Assembly (NCBI RefSeq): GCF_001484195.1
Contig: NZ_LLYW01000029.1
Location: forward strand, 53,165-117,164
DNA: 64,000 nucleotides
Source of the DNA: Thermococcus celericrescens
Lineage (GTDB): Archaea; Methanobacteriota_B; Thermococci; Thermococcales; Thermococcaceae
Reading direction: 5' to 3'
Made by a program: the position numbers and the translations under genes. This document shows, in pieces, positions 20,235 through 30,152 of this stretch. Numbering within the stretch: the first letter of the stretch is position 1; each line of letters begins with the position of its first letter. The notes beneath the pieces are model-generated. The model saw nothing but the letters and a program-made list of their open reading frames with translations. It was not told the DNA's origin and did no database searches.

Positions 20235-21485
20235 TCAGTGGTCCTTCATTATCTCCCTCAGGACGCTGGTTGCGTAAACCCCCTTCGGCAGGAAGAAGCG
20301 GAAGCACATGCCTGTTCCAGGGATGTGACCGTAGGCGAGGCCCAGAGGCAGTATCAGAAGCTCCCTCCTGGCGCCCGGTTCGGCCATCGGCTTCGGGAGC
20401 CTTCTGAAGGTCTCAAGCGTTATGCCCTCATCCTCAAGAATCTCCTCCTCGAGCTTCCCTGGAAGTCCCCTGGCCCTCCTCATCGCAAAGCCGAAGAGCG
20501 GGCCGGAGACCATGGCCTCGCCGCGCCGTATCTTTTCGTTCACAAAATCGAGGTTTGTCTCGGTGACGCGATACGTTCTATCGCGGTAGGGAATACCACC
20601 CTTAACCTGAACGACGATATCGCCGACGAGGGCCTCGTTCAGAGGAATGCCCCTCTCGATCCTCCGGGAAATGTAGAGGTTGAAGAGGTAACTCTGATAG
20701 GCGTGGATGAAGATGCGCATTATCGGAAGGGGCAGCGAGAGGAAAGCCCTTCTCCAGCTCCCCGTTTCCTTGTAGCGGTACAGAAGCGTCCGTTCGTACC
20801 TCAGGAAGTTTGGAAACTCCTCCAAGGCCCTCTCAACGTCGCCCGTCTCCCAGAAGTGCCTCCTAGCTTCGTCGCCCTCCATGCCTCCCCCGTGGGCACC
20901 CAGGAAAAGCCTCGCGGCACCCGCGAAGTCTCCACGGAGGAGAAGCCCCCCCACGAGATGGTTGGTAACCCTCCTCTCACCAAAGCGCTGGTAGCCAAAG
21001 TAGTTCGGGAAACCTCCCATACCACGGAGTTCGCGGATTATCTCCCGGCTCCGCTCAAACGCCTTTTCATCGACGTCTCTAACTATTATCCGGAACCGGT
21101 TCCCAAGGAGGTGACCAAGTTTGATAAACCTGCCGTAGGAAACGAAGCGGAGCTCTATGTCCCGTATCCGGACGTTCTCAACGGCCTCCCTCGCTCCGGC
21201 CGGCACGCTTATGTACTGATATGTCACCGCGTGCCTGTCCTTCGTCCCCGCAAAGCTCACATCCCTGTAGCTAATCCCGGCGCGCTTCGCTATCTCCTTC
21301 ACCGCGCTCATCGTGTCCCAGTTGCGCTTCCTGAGGAGAAAGATGGCATGCTTCCTCCCCTCAAAGATTGACGGGAGGGGGTCCTCGATGACCACGAAAT
21401 CCTCCGGTTGAACCTTTATCCTGCCCCCAATGCCGGGTTTTTTGCTCAGATACCTGAACTGGGAAAAAAACTCGCGATGATCCAT
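20235..21485 (-). CDS. truD: tRNA pseudouridine(13) synthase TruD
   Basis: A 416-residue enzyme. The TruD signature [13 protein letters not shown] with the catalytic Asp lies near residues 78-90. The TRUD insertion domain follows ([20 protein letters not shown]), with [17 protein letters not shown] in the second half. It isomerises U13 in tRNA; archaeal members can also cover U35. It starts three bases behind the pth2 stop, so pth2-truD form a translation-related operon. Confidence 0.95.
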   Translation of the reverse strand: MDHREFFSQFRYLSKKPGIGGRIKVQPEDFVVIEDPLPSIFEGRKHAIFLLRKRNWDTMSAVKEIAKRAGISYRDVSFAGTKDRHAVTYQYISVPAGAREAVENVRIRDIELRFVSYGRFIKLGHLLGNRFRIIVRDVDEKAFERSREIIRELRGMGGFPNYFGYQRFGERRVTNHLVGGLLLRGDFAGAARLFLGAHGGGMEGDEARRHFWETGDVERALEEFPNFLRYERTLLYRYKETGSWRRAFLSLPLPIMRIFIHAYQSYLFNLYISRRIERGIPLNEALVGDIVVQVKGGIPYRDRTYRVTETNLDFVNEKIRRGEAMVSGPLFGFAMRRARGLPGKLEEEILEDEGITLETFRRLPKPMAEPGARRELLILPLGLAYGHIPGTGMCFRFFLPKGVYATSVLREIMKDH

Positions 21486-21488
21486 CTC

Positions 21489-21845
21489 TCACACCAGCTT
21501 TAGATGGCCGGTAACCTTGTCCACAATCTCCTCCGGGGCCGGACCGATCGCAAGGACGGTTATCGTGCCCGGGGGTATCTCCGTCAGACCGGCGTCCCTG
21601 ATGAGCGCCGTTGGGATTCCCAGCTTCTCTGCATGAGCCTTCAGTTCGAAGAGCTCCCTCTCGTTTTCAGCCTTCACGACGACCTTCTTCTGCCCCTCAT
21701 GGAACCACGCTTTGAACCATTCGGGTTTCTCCTTCTGAGCCTTCAGTGCAGCGGTAACCGCTCCGTGGGCAACCTGGACGGCGAACTTACCCTTGCTGAG
21801 CTTCAGATCCTTCCGGGAGACTATGACCTGCTTGTACCTGAACAT
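21489..21845 (-). CDS. pth2: Peptidyl-tRNA hydrolase, Pth2 family
   Basis: A 118-residue protein with the Pth2 motifs KQVIVSRKDLKLSKGK, AVQVAHGAV, KVVVKAENERELFEL, TALIRDAGLTEIPPGT and TVLAIGP. It releases tRNA from dropped-off peptidyl-tRNA. The length is exactly that of archaeal and eukaryotic Pth2. First gene of the pth2-truD-phosphatase-GNAT operon. The upstream TATA-like TTTATAAAG is about 30 bases away. Confidence 0.96.
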   Translation of the reverse strand: MFRYKQVIVSRKDLKLSKGKFAVQVAHGAVTAALKAQKEKPEWFKAWFHEGQKKVVVKAENERELFELKAHAEKLGIPTALIRDAGLTEIPPGTITVLAIGPAPEEIVDKVTGHLKLV

Positions 21846-21908
21846 GTCCCATCCCGAAGAAACTGCGAGAACCGATTTATAAAGTTAAGGAGAGAAAAGG
21901 CAAGAAGT

Positions 21909-23951
21909 TCAGAGCTCAGCTATCTCAGAGCTCTCTCCCTCTTCCTCGCCCTCCTTCTTCGGCAGTCCTCCAGGGCGCCTCTGTTTCTTCCGCTCAAGCT
22001 TCTCCTTGAGCTTCTCCGCCTCGTCCCAGTACCTGTAGGCCACCCCCGCGAGTATGACGGTCAGCAGGATGAACACTATCGCCGCGGGCTTCCACGGGTT
22101 GCTCTCCGGCGGGAGGTATTCGGCGGAGATGCCCGCAAGCTCCTCCGCCAGCGGCTTGGGATCGTCCATCTTGGCGAGGGTCTGGTTGACGTAGGAGGGA
22201 AGCTCTTCGGCGGTCGGCCATACTTTGACCTCTTCCGTTATTATCCTCGGGGGGACGCTGTTGATCGTGACGAGGCTGCCGAGGGCAAGCCTGTGCTCCC
22301 CACCGAGCGGATCGAGGTATACAAGGGTGGCCCTGATGTTGGTGAGGTCCTCCTTGAGCACCGTGAGGTCGAGCTGAAGGGTCTTGGTCTCGCCGGCCCT
22401 TATAGTGCCGATATCAACCAGGGACTGCCCGTCAACGCTCGATGGAAGGCTGAGGAGCAGGGTGGCGTTCTTGACGAACTCGTAGTCGGGGTTGCCGTCG
22501 GAGGCGCGGAGGGTAAACTTGAGGCTGACCTTGTCCCCAACCTTGGCGGTCACGTAGTCGCCCCAAGTGCCGTTGTAGGCCTGGGCGCTGACGTCTATGG
22601 AGGGAACGTTGTAAACCTTAATGCCGGTGAGCGACGCGGAGTATATTACCCTCTTCTTGCCCGTTTCCAGGCTCTTGTCGTCGTAGAAGGTGACGGTCGC
22701 CTTTCCGATGTCGAACTCACCGACCTTCGTGGGCTTGAGGACGTAGATGAGTGCTGGCATGTTCGTGAAGGCTGGGAATGTCTTGAAAGTCCACGACTTG
22801 GCCAGGCTCACGAGTTCGAAATCGTCGGGTAGTGGGGCGGCTATGGCAACATCGTAGGCGTCGCCCTTCCCCCTGTTCTCCACGGAGATAACGACAACCA
22901 GGTTGTTGTTCAGCATTATCTCCTTCGGCACCGCATCGATATTCGCCACTATGTTGGCGGCGCGGAGTATCGGCGTCACCTGTGCACCCTCTGGCGCGTA
23001 CACAAGTACCGTGGAGCGGTTATACTGTGGCTCCGTCTTCTGAATGGAGAGCTTCAGGGGGGTGTCGGGTATTGCCTTCACCTCTCCGATGTTTATGAAG
23101 TAGGTACCAATCTTCGTTGACTTCTTGTAGACCTCGAGGCTGGCCTTCGTGGAGACAACCGAAATGAGCTTCACGTAGTAGCTGGTGTCATCCACTTTCA
23201 CGGGCAGCTTCTCCCCCGTGTACATCAGGCCGTTGTACACGAGGAGGGTTTCATTCTGGGACGGCGTTCCGCTTCCACCCTCGTCGGACTTCACGATATT
23301 GAAATCCACCGCGGCAACCTTGGGGAGGTAAACCTCGAAGGTGGCACTGTCCGAGGTGGAGTCCGTGACCTTGATGTACAGGTAGTCCTGATATCTGTAC
23401 TTGTCGTTAAGTTTGTATGCAACGCCCTTACCACTTCCTTTGGATATCTTAACGGTTGTTGGGCTGGATGAATAAGGGAAGTACACGTTGAACGTGGCGT
23501 AGTCATTCGTTGCACTGATGAGCTTTACCTTGATCCCCGGAAAGTTCGAGGGCAGTCTGTAGTATCCTCCTTCCTTCAGGTCCACGGTATCGATTGCCTT
23601 GAGCGGTGACATTATGTCGAGGTATACGATGGGCTTGTTTTTGATGTTCCAGATGACAACACTGAGTGCAAACACCGGGTTTGTAGCGGATGGGTAGTAC
23701 ACGGTTTTACCCTCTTCAAGGTATACATCAGAGGATCCTTTGCCCGCTGAAATCGAGATTCTAGCGGTGGTGAAGTCAGGACTGACATCTGTGAACGTGA
23801 ACGAATACGGTCCGAGAACGGCTTTGTCCCCAAGCCCAAGTTCTACGGAAGAGATTTTGGCATACAGAACATCCTCTGCAACCGCAGACGTTATATTCAG
23901 ACCCGCAAAGAGGAACAATCCTACCAAGATTAAAGCCGCTATCCTTTTCAT
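21909..23951 (-). CDS. Surface-anchored beta-rich protein with CARDB-like repeats (S-layer associated)
   Basis: A 680-residue secreted protein. The signal peptide MKRIAALILVGLFLFAGLNITSA is cleaved at about residue 25. A series of beta domains follows, including repeated units pairing a KVKLIS or VKLISV strand with YxxFxVYxP strands, and later CARDB/NEW3-like segments (LNNNLVVVISVENRGKGDAYDVAI, then LDLTVLKEDLTNIRATL). A single C-terminal helix (PAAIVFILLTVILAGVAYRY) and a basic/acidic cytosolic tail of about 45 residues follow. It is an extracytoplasmic protein of unknown binding partner. The ATG follows GGAGG; a 34-residue upstream extension was rejected. Confidence 0.8.
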   Translation of the reverse strand: MKRIAALILVGLFLFAGLNITSAVAEDVLYAKISSVELGLGDKAVLGPYSFTFTDVSPDFTTARISISAGKGSSDVYLEEGKTVYYPSATNPVFALSVVIWNIKNKPIVYLDIMSPLKAIDTVDLKEGGYYRLPSNFPGIKVKLISATNDYATFNVYFPYSSSPTTVKISKGSGKGVAYKLNDKYRYQDYLYIKVTDSTSDSATFEVYLPKVAAVDFNIVKSDEGGSGTPSQNETLLVYNGLMYTGEKLPVKVDDTSYYVKLISVVSTKASLEVYKKSTKIGTYFINIGEVKAIPDTPLKLSIQKTEPQYNRSTVLVYAPEGAQVTPILRAANIVANIDAVPKEIMLNNNLVVVISVENRGKGDAYDVAIAAPLPDDFELVSLAKSWTFKTFPAFTNMPALIYVLKPTKVGEFDIGKATVTFYDDKSLETGKKRVIYSASLTGIKVYNVPSIDVSAQAYNGTWGDYVTAKVGDKVSLKFTLRASDGNPDYEFVKNATLLLSLPSSVDGQSLVDIGTIRAGETKTLQLDLTVLKEDLTNIRATLVYLDPLGGEHRLALGSLVTINSVPPRIITEEVKVWPTAEELPSYVNQTLAKMDDPKPLAEELAGISAEYLPPESNPWKPAAIVFILLTVILAGVAYRYWDEAEKLKEKLERKKQRRPGGLPKKEGEEEGESSEIAEL

Positions 23952-24006
23952 CTCCGTGCCTCCTGTTGTTGGACTAACTAAAAAATGGATGGAAAGTATA
24001 AAGACC

Positions 24007-25323
24007 TTACGGCATAAGCCTTCTTCTGTCCCTGGGGAACAGTATAACCTCACGGATGTTACCGAGGTCGAGCATCTGCTTTATCAGGCGCTCGGCCCCG
24101 AGCCCGAACCCACCGTGGGGTGGCATTCCGTAGCGGAACGCCTTGAGGTAGAACTCAAAGCTCTCCGGGTTGAGACCTTTCTCCTTTATCTGTTCGACGA
24201 GGACGTCGTAGCGGTGCTCCCTCTGACCACCGGAGGTTATCTCAACACCGCGGTACTCGAGGTCGAAGGCCCTGCAGACTTCCGGCTTATCGTCGTACTT
24301 CATTATGTAGAAGGGCTTCGCCTCGCTGGGGTAGCGGTAGATGAAGTAAAGCAGGGCGTTCTCGTTCTCCATCATGTACTTTCCAAGGAGTCTCTCGCCC
24401 TCGGTGTCTATGTCCTCGCCCCACTCTATAGTTTTGCCGAGGTCAGCGAGTATCTCAAGGGCCTTGTCATAGGTAACGCGCGGGAACGGCAGTTTTGGCT
24501 CCTCGAGCTCGAAGTTGAGAACCTCAAGCTCCCGCGCGTTGTGTTCGCGGACGTAGTTGATCGTGTGGGCGACGAGCCTCTCGAGGAGCTCCATTACCTC
24601 CTCCTCGTTCTCTATGAAGGCCATCTCACTGTCGATGCTCCACGCCTCGTTGAGGTGTCTGGTTGTGTTGTGTTCCTCCGCGCGGAATATGGGAGCGATT
24701 TCATAAATCCTGTCGAGGCCGCTCGCCATCATTATCTGCTTGTAGAGCTGGGGACTCTGGGCGAGGAAGGCGTCCTTCTCGAAGTACTTCATTGGGAAGA
24801 GCTCGGTTCCGCCCTCCGTGGCGGTGGCGATAATCTTGGGGGTGTGAACCTCGATGAAGCCGTTCTCATGGTAGAAGTCCCTGACGGCCTTGAAAATGCT
24901 GGACCTGATTTTGAAGATCGCCATTACCTCAGGGTTTCTGAGGTCCATGAAGCGGTTGTCCAGCCTGGTGTCCAGCTCGGCCTTCACCTTTCCTGTCGGG
25001 TCGAGCGGAAGCGGACTCCCCGCCCTGCTGAGGATTTCAAGTTTCTCCGGGAGGATCTCGAAGCCGAGCTTGGCCTTGGGCGTGAAGTTCACCGTTCCCT
25101 CAACCGCAACAACGTCCTCCGCGTTGAGCTTCGGGATAAGCTTGAACAGCTCCGGGTCAACCTTCTTCTTGGGGGCGGTTACCTGAACTATACCGTCCCT
25201 GTCCCTTATCCAGAGGAATTTTATGCCTCCGAGGTCCTTGACCTCCCAGACCCAGCCAGCCACCCTGATGCGCTGGCCGTTGAGCTCCTCCGTAATCTGG
25301 CTCGAGTAGTGCGTCCGATACAT
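24007..25323 (-). CDS. aspS: Aspartyl-tRNA synthetase
   Basis: A 438-residue class IIb synthetase. An N-terminal OB-fold anticodon domain ([27 protein letters not shown]) precedes the catalytic core: motif 2 [16 protein letters not shown] and motif 3 [23 protein letters not shown] and the residues around [21 protein letters not shown] bind Asp/AMP. The length equals that known for Thermococcus AspRS; this archaeal type charges tRNA-Asp specifically. The ATG at 25323 is preceded by GGGGATGA; another ATG two codons earlier is possible. Confidence 0.96.
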   Translation of the reverse strand: MYRTHYSSQITEELNGQRIRVAGWVWEVKDLGGIKFLWIRDRDGIVQVTAPKKKVDPELFKLIPKLNAEDVVAVEGTVNFTPKAKLGFEILPEKLEILSRAGSPLPLDPTGKVKAELDTRLDNRFMDLRNPEVMAIFKIRSSIFKAVRDFYHENGFIEVHTPKIIATATEGGTELFPMKYFEKDAFLAQSPQLYKQIMMASGLDRIYEIAPIFRAEEHNTTRHLNEAWSIDSEMAFIENEEEVMELLERLVAHTINYVREHNARELEVLNFELEEPKLPFPRVTYDKALEILADLGKTIEWGEDIDTEGERLLGKYMMENENALLYFIYRYPSEAKPFYIMKYDDKPEVCRAFDLEYRGVEITSGGQREHRYDVLVEQIKEKGLNPESFEFYLKAFRYGMPPHGGFGLGAERLIKQMLDLGNIREVILFPRDRRRLMP

Positions 25324-25422
25324 GGTCATCCCCAGAAGGAGTAGGGGCGAGCTTTTAAAGGTATTCGATCTGGAGGCGATACGAGAAACAGAAGTATTTT
25401 AACGACAACTATCCCCAACACA

Positions 25423-26676
25423 CTACCCCGAACGACTCCTAACGAGCTCCCTGAGGCTGCCGAAAACATCGGGCTCGAACTCCCACGATTTTAGTTTCAT
25501 CTCCGTGAGTCTGCCGTTGGGAACTGCCTTAAAGCAGGCCCTGCCGTTCGAGTAGGCCTCGAAGACCGTGCATTGGCTTTCTCCCATCCTCGGATCCCAG
25601 CCAACGGCTCCGGGAGGCTTTCCTTCCGGACTGATTGATGCGATGAGGGCCTTCTCCCATGAGAGTTTGCCCCCCGCAAGCACGTTTCCATTGGCCAGAA
25701 CTGCATCCAGCTCGCTCCACCGTTTCAGTCGCAACCTTTCCTCCCACTGAGGTTTTCCTCCGGAGCTGAGCCCGACCAGCGTAAAGTCCCCCATGCCGAG
25801 AACCAAATCACCATCGGGGCTTACCGAGATGTCTTTAACCTCTTTGCCCGGAAATCTGAGACCCCACCGCGGTTCTCCCTCCCGGTTCAGGCGGAGAGCC
25901 CACGCATCATAGCGGGATTTCATGGGGTCGTAGGTTTTTCCGACCACTACTGGGTCACCCCCGCGGGTCAGTGCAATCCCAACGGCCTTTTCCAAGCTTT
26001 CCGTCCCGTAGGTTTTCTCCATTATAACGTCACCGTTATCATTCAACCAGAGCAACCACACGTTTGGGGCACCTTCACTAAAGCTGTACGTATAACCGGC
26101 CACAACAATTCGACCACTCCCATCAATTACAGCGGATTCAGCTCCGTCCCAGAGCCTGCCGCCGTAAGTTCCCCACCACACGAAGTTCCCATCCCTGTCG
26201 AGCCTTAGAACCAGGGCGTCACTGACTCCCGCGCCGAAGCTCCTCGTTTCGCCGACAACGACCGCCCCACCGTCCCGGGTCACGGCGAGGGCACTGAACG
26301 TGTCGGTTATCCCCCCATAAAACTTTCTCGCCCATATGAGGTTTCCGTCACCGTCAAACTTGAAAACAACTCCAGCATGATCAGAGAACCCCCTTTCCTC
26401 CATCCACCCGCAGGCGATTATCTCCCAGTCGTCAACGGCCTTCACGTCCGTTATCACTAGCCTGCTTTCCGTGTGGATTAACCGGAACCATTTGACATTC
26501 CCACCCCGATCAAGCCTCGCCACGAAACCCCCGCCGAGGATCGCCCGGTACGGACCGTGTTTATCTCGGATGAGGGCCTCCTTTTCCGCGACTCCCGCCG
26601 CCACTATGTCCCCCCTAGGCATGGCCGCGAGGGACGTCACCCTTCCTGTCCAGTAAGCTTTCATCCACTCAATCAT
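25423..26676 (-). CDS. Cytosolic beta-propeller protein, last gene of the toxin-immunity operon
   Basis: A 417-residue protein with six or seven repeats of the form G-GFVARLD-GNVKW, FKFDGDGNLIWARKFYG, LRLDRDGNFVWWGTYGG, LWLNDNGDVIMEKTYG and LRLNREGEPRWGLRF, typical of bacterial-type PQQ/SBBP-like propellers. There is no signal peptide and no membrane helix, so it should stay inside the cell. The ATG overlaps the end of the upstream putative immunity gene, which couples it to that operon. The ligand is unknown; it could bind a partner of the toxin system or be an unrelated passenger. Confidence 0.7.
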   Translation of the reverse strand: MIEWMKAYWTGRVTSLAAMPRGDIVAAGVAEKEALIRDKHGPYRAILGGGFVARLDRGGNVKWFRLIHTESRLVITDVKAVDDWEIIACGWMEERGFSDHAGVVFKFDGDGNLIWARKFYGGITDTFSALAVTRDGGAVVVGETRSFGAGVSDALVLRLDRDGNFVWWGTYGGRLWDGAESAVIDGSGRIVVAGYTYSFSEGAPNVWLLWLNDNGDVIMEKTYGTESLEKAVGIALTRGGDPVVVGKTYDPMKSRYDAWALRLNREGEPRWGLRFPGKEVKDISVSPDGDLVLGMGDFTLVGLSSGGKPQWEERLRLKRWSELDAVLANGNVLAGGKLSWEKALIASISPEGKPPGAVGWDPRMGESQCTVFEAYSNGRACFKAVPNGRLTEMKLKSWEFEPDVFGSLRELVRSRSG

Positions 26677-27349
26677 CTCCCCCCACCAGCCTTGCCCTCA
26701 GGTCGAGGTACAGCTCCCGCAGATACCCCGGGTCGTACGGCTCGGGGCAGACCTCCTCGAGCACCGGCGCAACCTCCATGAGGAACCGTTTTGAAAGCCT
26801 TAGAACATCCTCCGCGAACTCCCTGAAGGGAATCTCAACGGTTCCCTTATGCATCCCCCGGATTCCCTCGCAGTCGCTCCACTTGAGGAACTCGTTGAAG
26901 TAGTGGACCCTCAGTATATCACCGTTAAGCTCAAAAAAGACCGAAGTAACACCCTGGTCAACGAAGAGTCCCGTCTGGTAGAGCTTCGTGTCATCATCCA
27001 CGTCGAAGCCGAGTTCCCTGGCATCCCTACGGGGGTACAGCATCTCACCCCTCTCATCGAACTCCGGGTCAAGGAAAGAGATGCAGAGGTCAAGGAGGTC
27101 CTGAAACGTGCCGTGGAGGTTCGTCGGCATCATAACTGGGAGGCAACCTGAAGACTTAAGGATTCCGCCTATGATGAGCCTTCCGCCGATGGTCATGAGG
27201 GTCGGGAAGGGTGATGGGAAGCACTTATCGTCGTTAGGGTCTATGATGATTTTTATGTGCCTTCCCATGAGGCTCATCGGCTTTAAAGTTCCGACCCACC
27301 AGGGCATGAAGGCCCCCCAGAGGTTGTCCCGGAACATCAACTTAACCAT
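26669..27349 (-). CDS. Putative immunity protein, paralogue 2
   Basis: A 226-residue soluble acidic protein that I do not recognise by name. The C-terminal two thirds align with the preceding gene: VHYFNEFLKWSDCEGIRGMHKGTVEIPFREFAEDVLRLSKRFL against IYYHNELLEFTDCPEYKGKHKGAVEVPLKEFIEDVLKISREYL in the neighbour, given here as matching blocks. Both genes sit directly behind a gene for a secreted, multidomain protein and overlap each other by 8 bases. Tandem paralogues behind a toxin-like gene usually encode immunity proteins; that role is an inference. Confidence 0.6.
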   Translation of the reverse strand: MVKLMFRDNLWGAFMPWWVGTLKPMSLMGRHIKIIIDPNDDKCFPSPFPTLMTIGGRLIIGGILKSSGCLPVMMPTNLHGTFQDLLDLCISFLDPEFDERGEMLYPRRDARELGFDVDDDTKLYQTGLFVDQGVTSVFFELNGDILRVHYFNEFLKWSDCEGIRGMHKGTVEIPFREFAEDVLRLSKRFLMEVAPVLEEVCPEPYDPGYLRELYLDLRARLVGGDD

Positions 27350-27956
27350 TCTCTACCTTCTCGTACAGTTCCTCCACTTCGCGGTAGAACTTTTGGAGGA
27401 AGTCGTAGTCATCAGACTCTTCCCCGTGCTCAAGCCTGATTTCCTCAATAACGGGAGCGTACTTTTCCAAGTACTCCCTGCTGATTTTCAGAACATCCTC
27501 AATGAACTCTTTGAGGGGAACTTCAACAGCACCCTTGTGCTTGCCCTTGTATTCAGGACAGTCAGTGAATTCGAGGAGTTCATTGTGGTAGTAAATTCTT
27601 GCAAGGTCTTTTGTAGAGCAGAAGTAGTATATGCCTGATCTTTCAGACACTTGGTACACTACAATCTCATCCTTCAACTCAAACCCATGTTCTTCCGCGT
27701 TTTTTCTGGCGTATTTTGTTAAGTCCTGAACGTGCGGGTGTTCTGGCTGTAAGAAGTAATAACAGGCAGTCAACAAACTCTCACAAAACCTGTAAACGTC
27801 AGCCTCAGCTCCTTCTAGTTTGTTGTTCCAGCAGGTTCCAAGGAGTATTGTATTGTCGATGATAAAAACTAAAGAGAAGGGGTCTGGGGAGGGCACGTAC
27901 TCCGTCCAGACTCTTACAAACACGTGCCTCCCCTTTAAATCAAAATACTCAATCAT
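27342..27956 (-). CDS. Putative immunity protein, paralogue 1
   Basis: A 204-residue acidic soluble protein without signal peptide. It begins MIEYFDLKGRHVFVRVW and ends in a helical acidic region (DFLQKFYREVEELYEKVENG). It is homologous to the next gene, whose N-terminus differs. Its ATG overlaps the stop of the toxin-like gene by four bases, the arrangement expected for an immunity protein that must be made together with its toxin. The base composition is more AT-rich than in the housekeeping neighbours. No catalytic motif is visible. Confidence 0.6.
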   Translation of the reverse strand: MIEYFDLKGRHVFVRVWTEYVPSPDPFSLVFIIDNTILLGTCWNNKLEGAEADVYRFCESLLTACYYFLQPEHPHVQDLTKYARKNAEEHGFELKDEIVVYQVSERSGIYYFCSTKDLARIYYHNELLEFTDCPEYKGKHKGAVEVPLKEFIEDVLKISREYLEKYAPVIEEIRLEHGEESDDYDFLQKFYREVEELYEKVENG

Positions 27957-29371
27957 CTCTTAACCCTCCACCCAAGATACCTGTTGTACTCCCACACAGC
28001 ACTACCCTTCTCTGGATACGCTGTCTTCAGGACGAATTCACCCTTCTCGAACTTGAACTCCAGCTGGACGACATCGATGCCATCAACGTGCATTCCAAGC
28101 TTCTTAAGGCCCACTGGAATTCCAAATTTCCTGTTTGGTGCCCCATTCTTAAAGAATTGTTTTCTGTATTCTGGATCCTTAAGCGCCTTCTCCAGTACTT
28201 CATCAAGGAACTCTCTGAGCCCTTCCTCGTCCCTGAAGACTTTTGGAAGCTGAACAACCCTTCCAGTTTCGGGATCGATGATTTTCTGACCTAAAGGCCA
28301 GAAAGTAGTAATGGGCTTTCTTGGACTCGTCATCTCATATCCCCACACGTGCCTGAGGAAGGCGTGAAGCAGTCCGCTCTTCTCGGGTTCAGTCCCCTTC
28401 TCAAGGACTACTTTGTACCTATTTCCGCTGTTACTGACTACGAAGGATGAAGACTTCTCTGCAAACTTCTTAACCCCTTCCTTTATCTCCTTTATCGTCG
28501 CGCCGTGCTTGACCGTCTCCTCGACGGCCTCCTTTGAAACCCCGGCCCTGACGAGGTCGTCGAGGGCTTTCGCGGCATCGTCGCCGTGCTTCACGATGTC
28601 GTCGAATATGTGGGCGAACCTCTCCTTGGCCCTGACGACTCCATCACCAACCTCCTCAACGAGGTCGAGGCGCTTCAGCGTGCTGTAGAGCTTTCCGGGA
28701 ACCTCAACGAGCTCATCGCCGTGCCTGAGCACGCCGACCAGCTCATCGCCTTCCACCGCCAGGCTGAAAACGAACACCGAACCAGCGGCGACGGTGCACT
28801 TTATTGAGTCCTCCCCGTAGTCGGAACACGCATTATAGGCATCGTAGGCGTCCCAGAGCGCAAAGCCCACTGAAATTATCGCCTTGATGAGGATCGGGAT
28901 TTGAATGAACTGCGGTCTTATCTCTCCCTTCTGCACGGGGTAGGTTGCCGTATAGCCGGTGGAGAAGAACCCCTGCGCGGATTGTGGTGTTAGCCTCACC
29001 CATGAGCCCATAAAAACGCCGTTTCCCGAAGTAATGCGGAGTTTAACGTAAACCGGCTCTCTGACGTTGAGGAAGACCGCCACCTTTTTGCCCCAGGGCT
29101 TCAGCCCGCCGAGGCTGACGCGCTCGGTGATTCTCCCCCCATCCTTGCTGATGAGGACCGTTCCGTAGCCGGAGAGGCAGTTCGGCGGGACATTCCAAGT
29201 GACGACCGCGATGTTGCCGCTCTGCTCAACGCCGTCGAGGTGGATTGGATACGCTCCCGAACTTGTCCCAAAGACAGGAAGCCCGGACCACGGCAGAGAA
29301 AGGGCCGAGGTTGCCGGCAAAGTCATGACGAGGAGGAAAAATACTAACCCAACAATTTTTCGGAGGTTCAT
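27953..29371 (-). CDS. Secreted polymorphic-toxin-like protein
   Basis: A 472-residue protein with a modular build. Signal peptide at residues 1-23; a beta domain at about 40-130; a hydrophobic stretch at 156-173 followed by ALWDAYDAYNACSDYG and a second hydrophobic stretch at 193-206 (pre-toxin or pore-like region); helical repeats at 245-305; and a C-terminal domain at 308-472 with H336, R340-H341 (LLHAFLRHVWG) and TAYPEKG near 450-456. A C-terminal basic domain with His/Arg residues and a TAYP-type strand recalls RNase toxins of the BECR fold, but this is pattern reading only. The ATG follows GGAGGT, and a TATA-like CTTTTAAATTTG lies 30-40 bases upstream. It heads a four-gene operon. Confidence 0.6.
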   Translation of the reverse strand: MNLRKIVGLVFFLLVMTLPATSALSLPWSGLPVFGTSSGAYPIHLDGVEQSGNIAVVTWNVPPNCLSGYGTVLISKDGGRITERVSLGGLKPWGKKVAVFLNVREPVYVKLRITSGNGVFMGSWVRLTPQSAQGFFSTGYTATYPVQKGEIRPQFIQIPILIKAIISVGFALWDAYDAYNACSDYGEDSIKCTVAAGSVFVFSLAVEGDELVGVLRHGDELVEVPGKLYSTLKRLDLVEEVGDGVVRAKERFAHIFDDIVKHGDDAAKALDDLVRAGVSKEAVEETVKHGATIKEIKEGVKKFAEKSSSFVVSNSGNRYKVVLEKGTEPEKSGLLHAFLRHVWGYEMTSPRKPITTFWPLGQKIIDPETGRVVQLPKVFRDEEGLREFLDEVLEKALKDPEYRKQFFKNGAPNRKFGIPVGLKKLGMHVDGIDVVQLEFKFEKGEFVLKTAYPEKGSAVWEYNRYLGWRVKR

Positions 29372-29539
29372 TATTACTACCTCCGATTTTTTCCGTAGGC
29401 AGTTAGTATTCAAATTTAAAAGAATTTTGTAAACTCAAAGTTGAAAACAAAAGTGGAAACTAGCACACGTAAGAACGGCAGTATTTGACTGAAACTTGTG
29501 TATGCTAAGAGAAACAAACGAAGGATAGAAATGGATTAT

Positions 29540-30052
29540 TCAAATGAAGAAAATTTTGACTTCTCTGCTGGTTATCTGGGAGAGTATGCTCTCCAGGACG
29601 TCGGCCTTTTCGGGGAGCTTCTTCCTGTCCCTTCCCATGACGAGGACCTTGTAGTAGGTTCCCCCGCCGGGCTTGTAAACGATGTTGACCCCGAAGACGC
29701 CCGCAGGGTAGAGGAGATCGGTGGCAAGCTTCTTGACATCGTCGGTTCCCGTGACCTCAACGGCCTCTATGACGCGTATCCTCTTTCCGAGCTCCCGCAT
29801 GAGGGCCTTGATGTTCTTGCCGCCTTTGCCTATGGTTATCGGAACGTCTCCCTCGCCAACCACGATGACTATTATGTCGCCGGCCTCAACGGCCCTCTTA
29901 AACTCCATGTCAGCGTCCCCGATGAGCCTGTAAAGGAGTCTCGCAACCTTAACATCAAGCTCCGAGATGACCCCGTCCTGGAGCTTTTTCTCGTCAGCCG
30001 GGCACAGAATGTCGTCGGTCTTCAAACACACCTCACAGATTGGCGCCTTCAT
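29540..30052 (-). CDS. KH-domain RNA-binding protein with N-terminal zinc finger (NusA-related)
   Basis: A 170-residue protein. The N-terminus has a Cys cluster (PICEVCLKTDDILCP) that can bind zinc. The middle carries a KH motif IGKGGKNIKALMREL near residues 74-88, and a second KH-like region is near YKPGGGTYYKVLVMG. It is an archaeal cytosolic RNA-binding protein of the NusA-like/KH class; its role in transcription or RNA decay is not established. It stands alone, 100 bases downstream of the HD gene end on the same strand. Confidence 0.8.
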   Translation of the reverse strand: MKAPICEVCLKTDDILCPADEKKLQDGVISELDVKVARLLYRLIGDADMEFKRAVEAGDIIVIVVGEGDVPITIGKGGKNIKALMRELGKRIRVIEAVEVTGTDDVKKLATDLLYPAGVFGVNIVYKPGGGTYYKVLVMGRDRKKLPEKADVLESILSQITSREVKIFFI

Positions 30053-30152
30053 ATCCTCACCTCCTCACCTAAGAATGACCTTAAACGGGCTAACCCTTAA
30101 TTCTGGAAGTCCTTTAAAAACCTTATTATGGAAGAAAAAGCCGAAAGGAGGT

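Noticed and set aside
23740..25344. Plus-strand frame of 534 codons opposite aspS
   Set aside because: Antisense of the aspartyl-tRNA synthetase; low-complexity Val/Leu/Glu composition and no family pattern.
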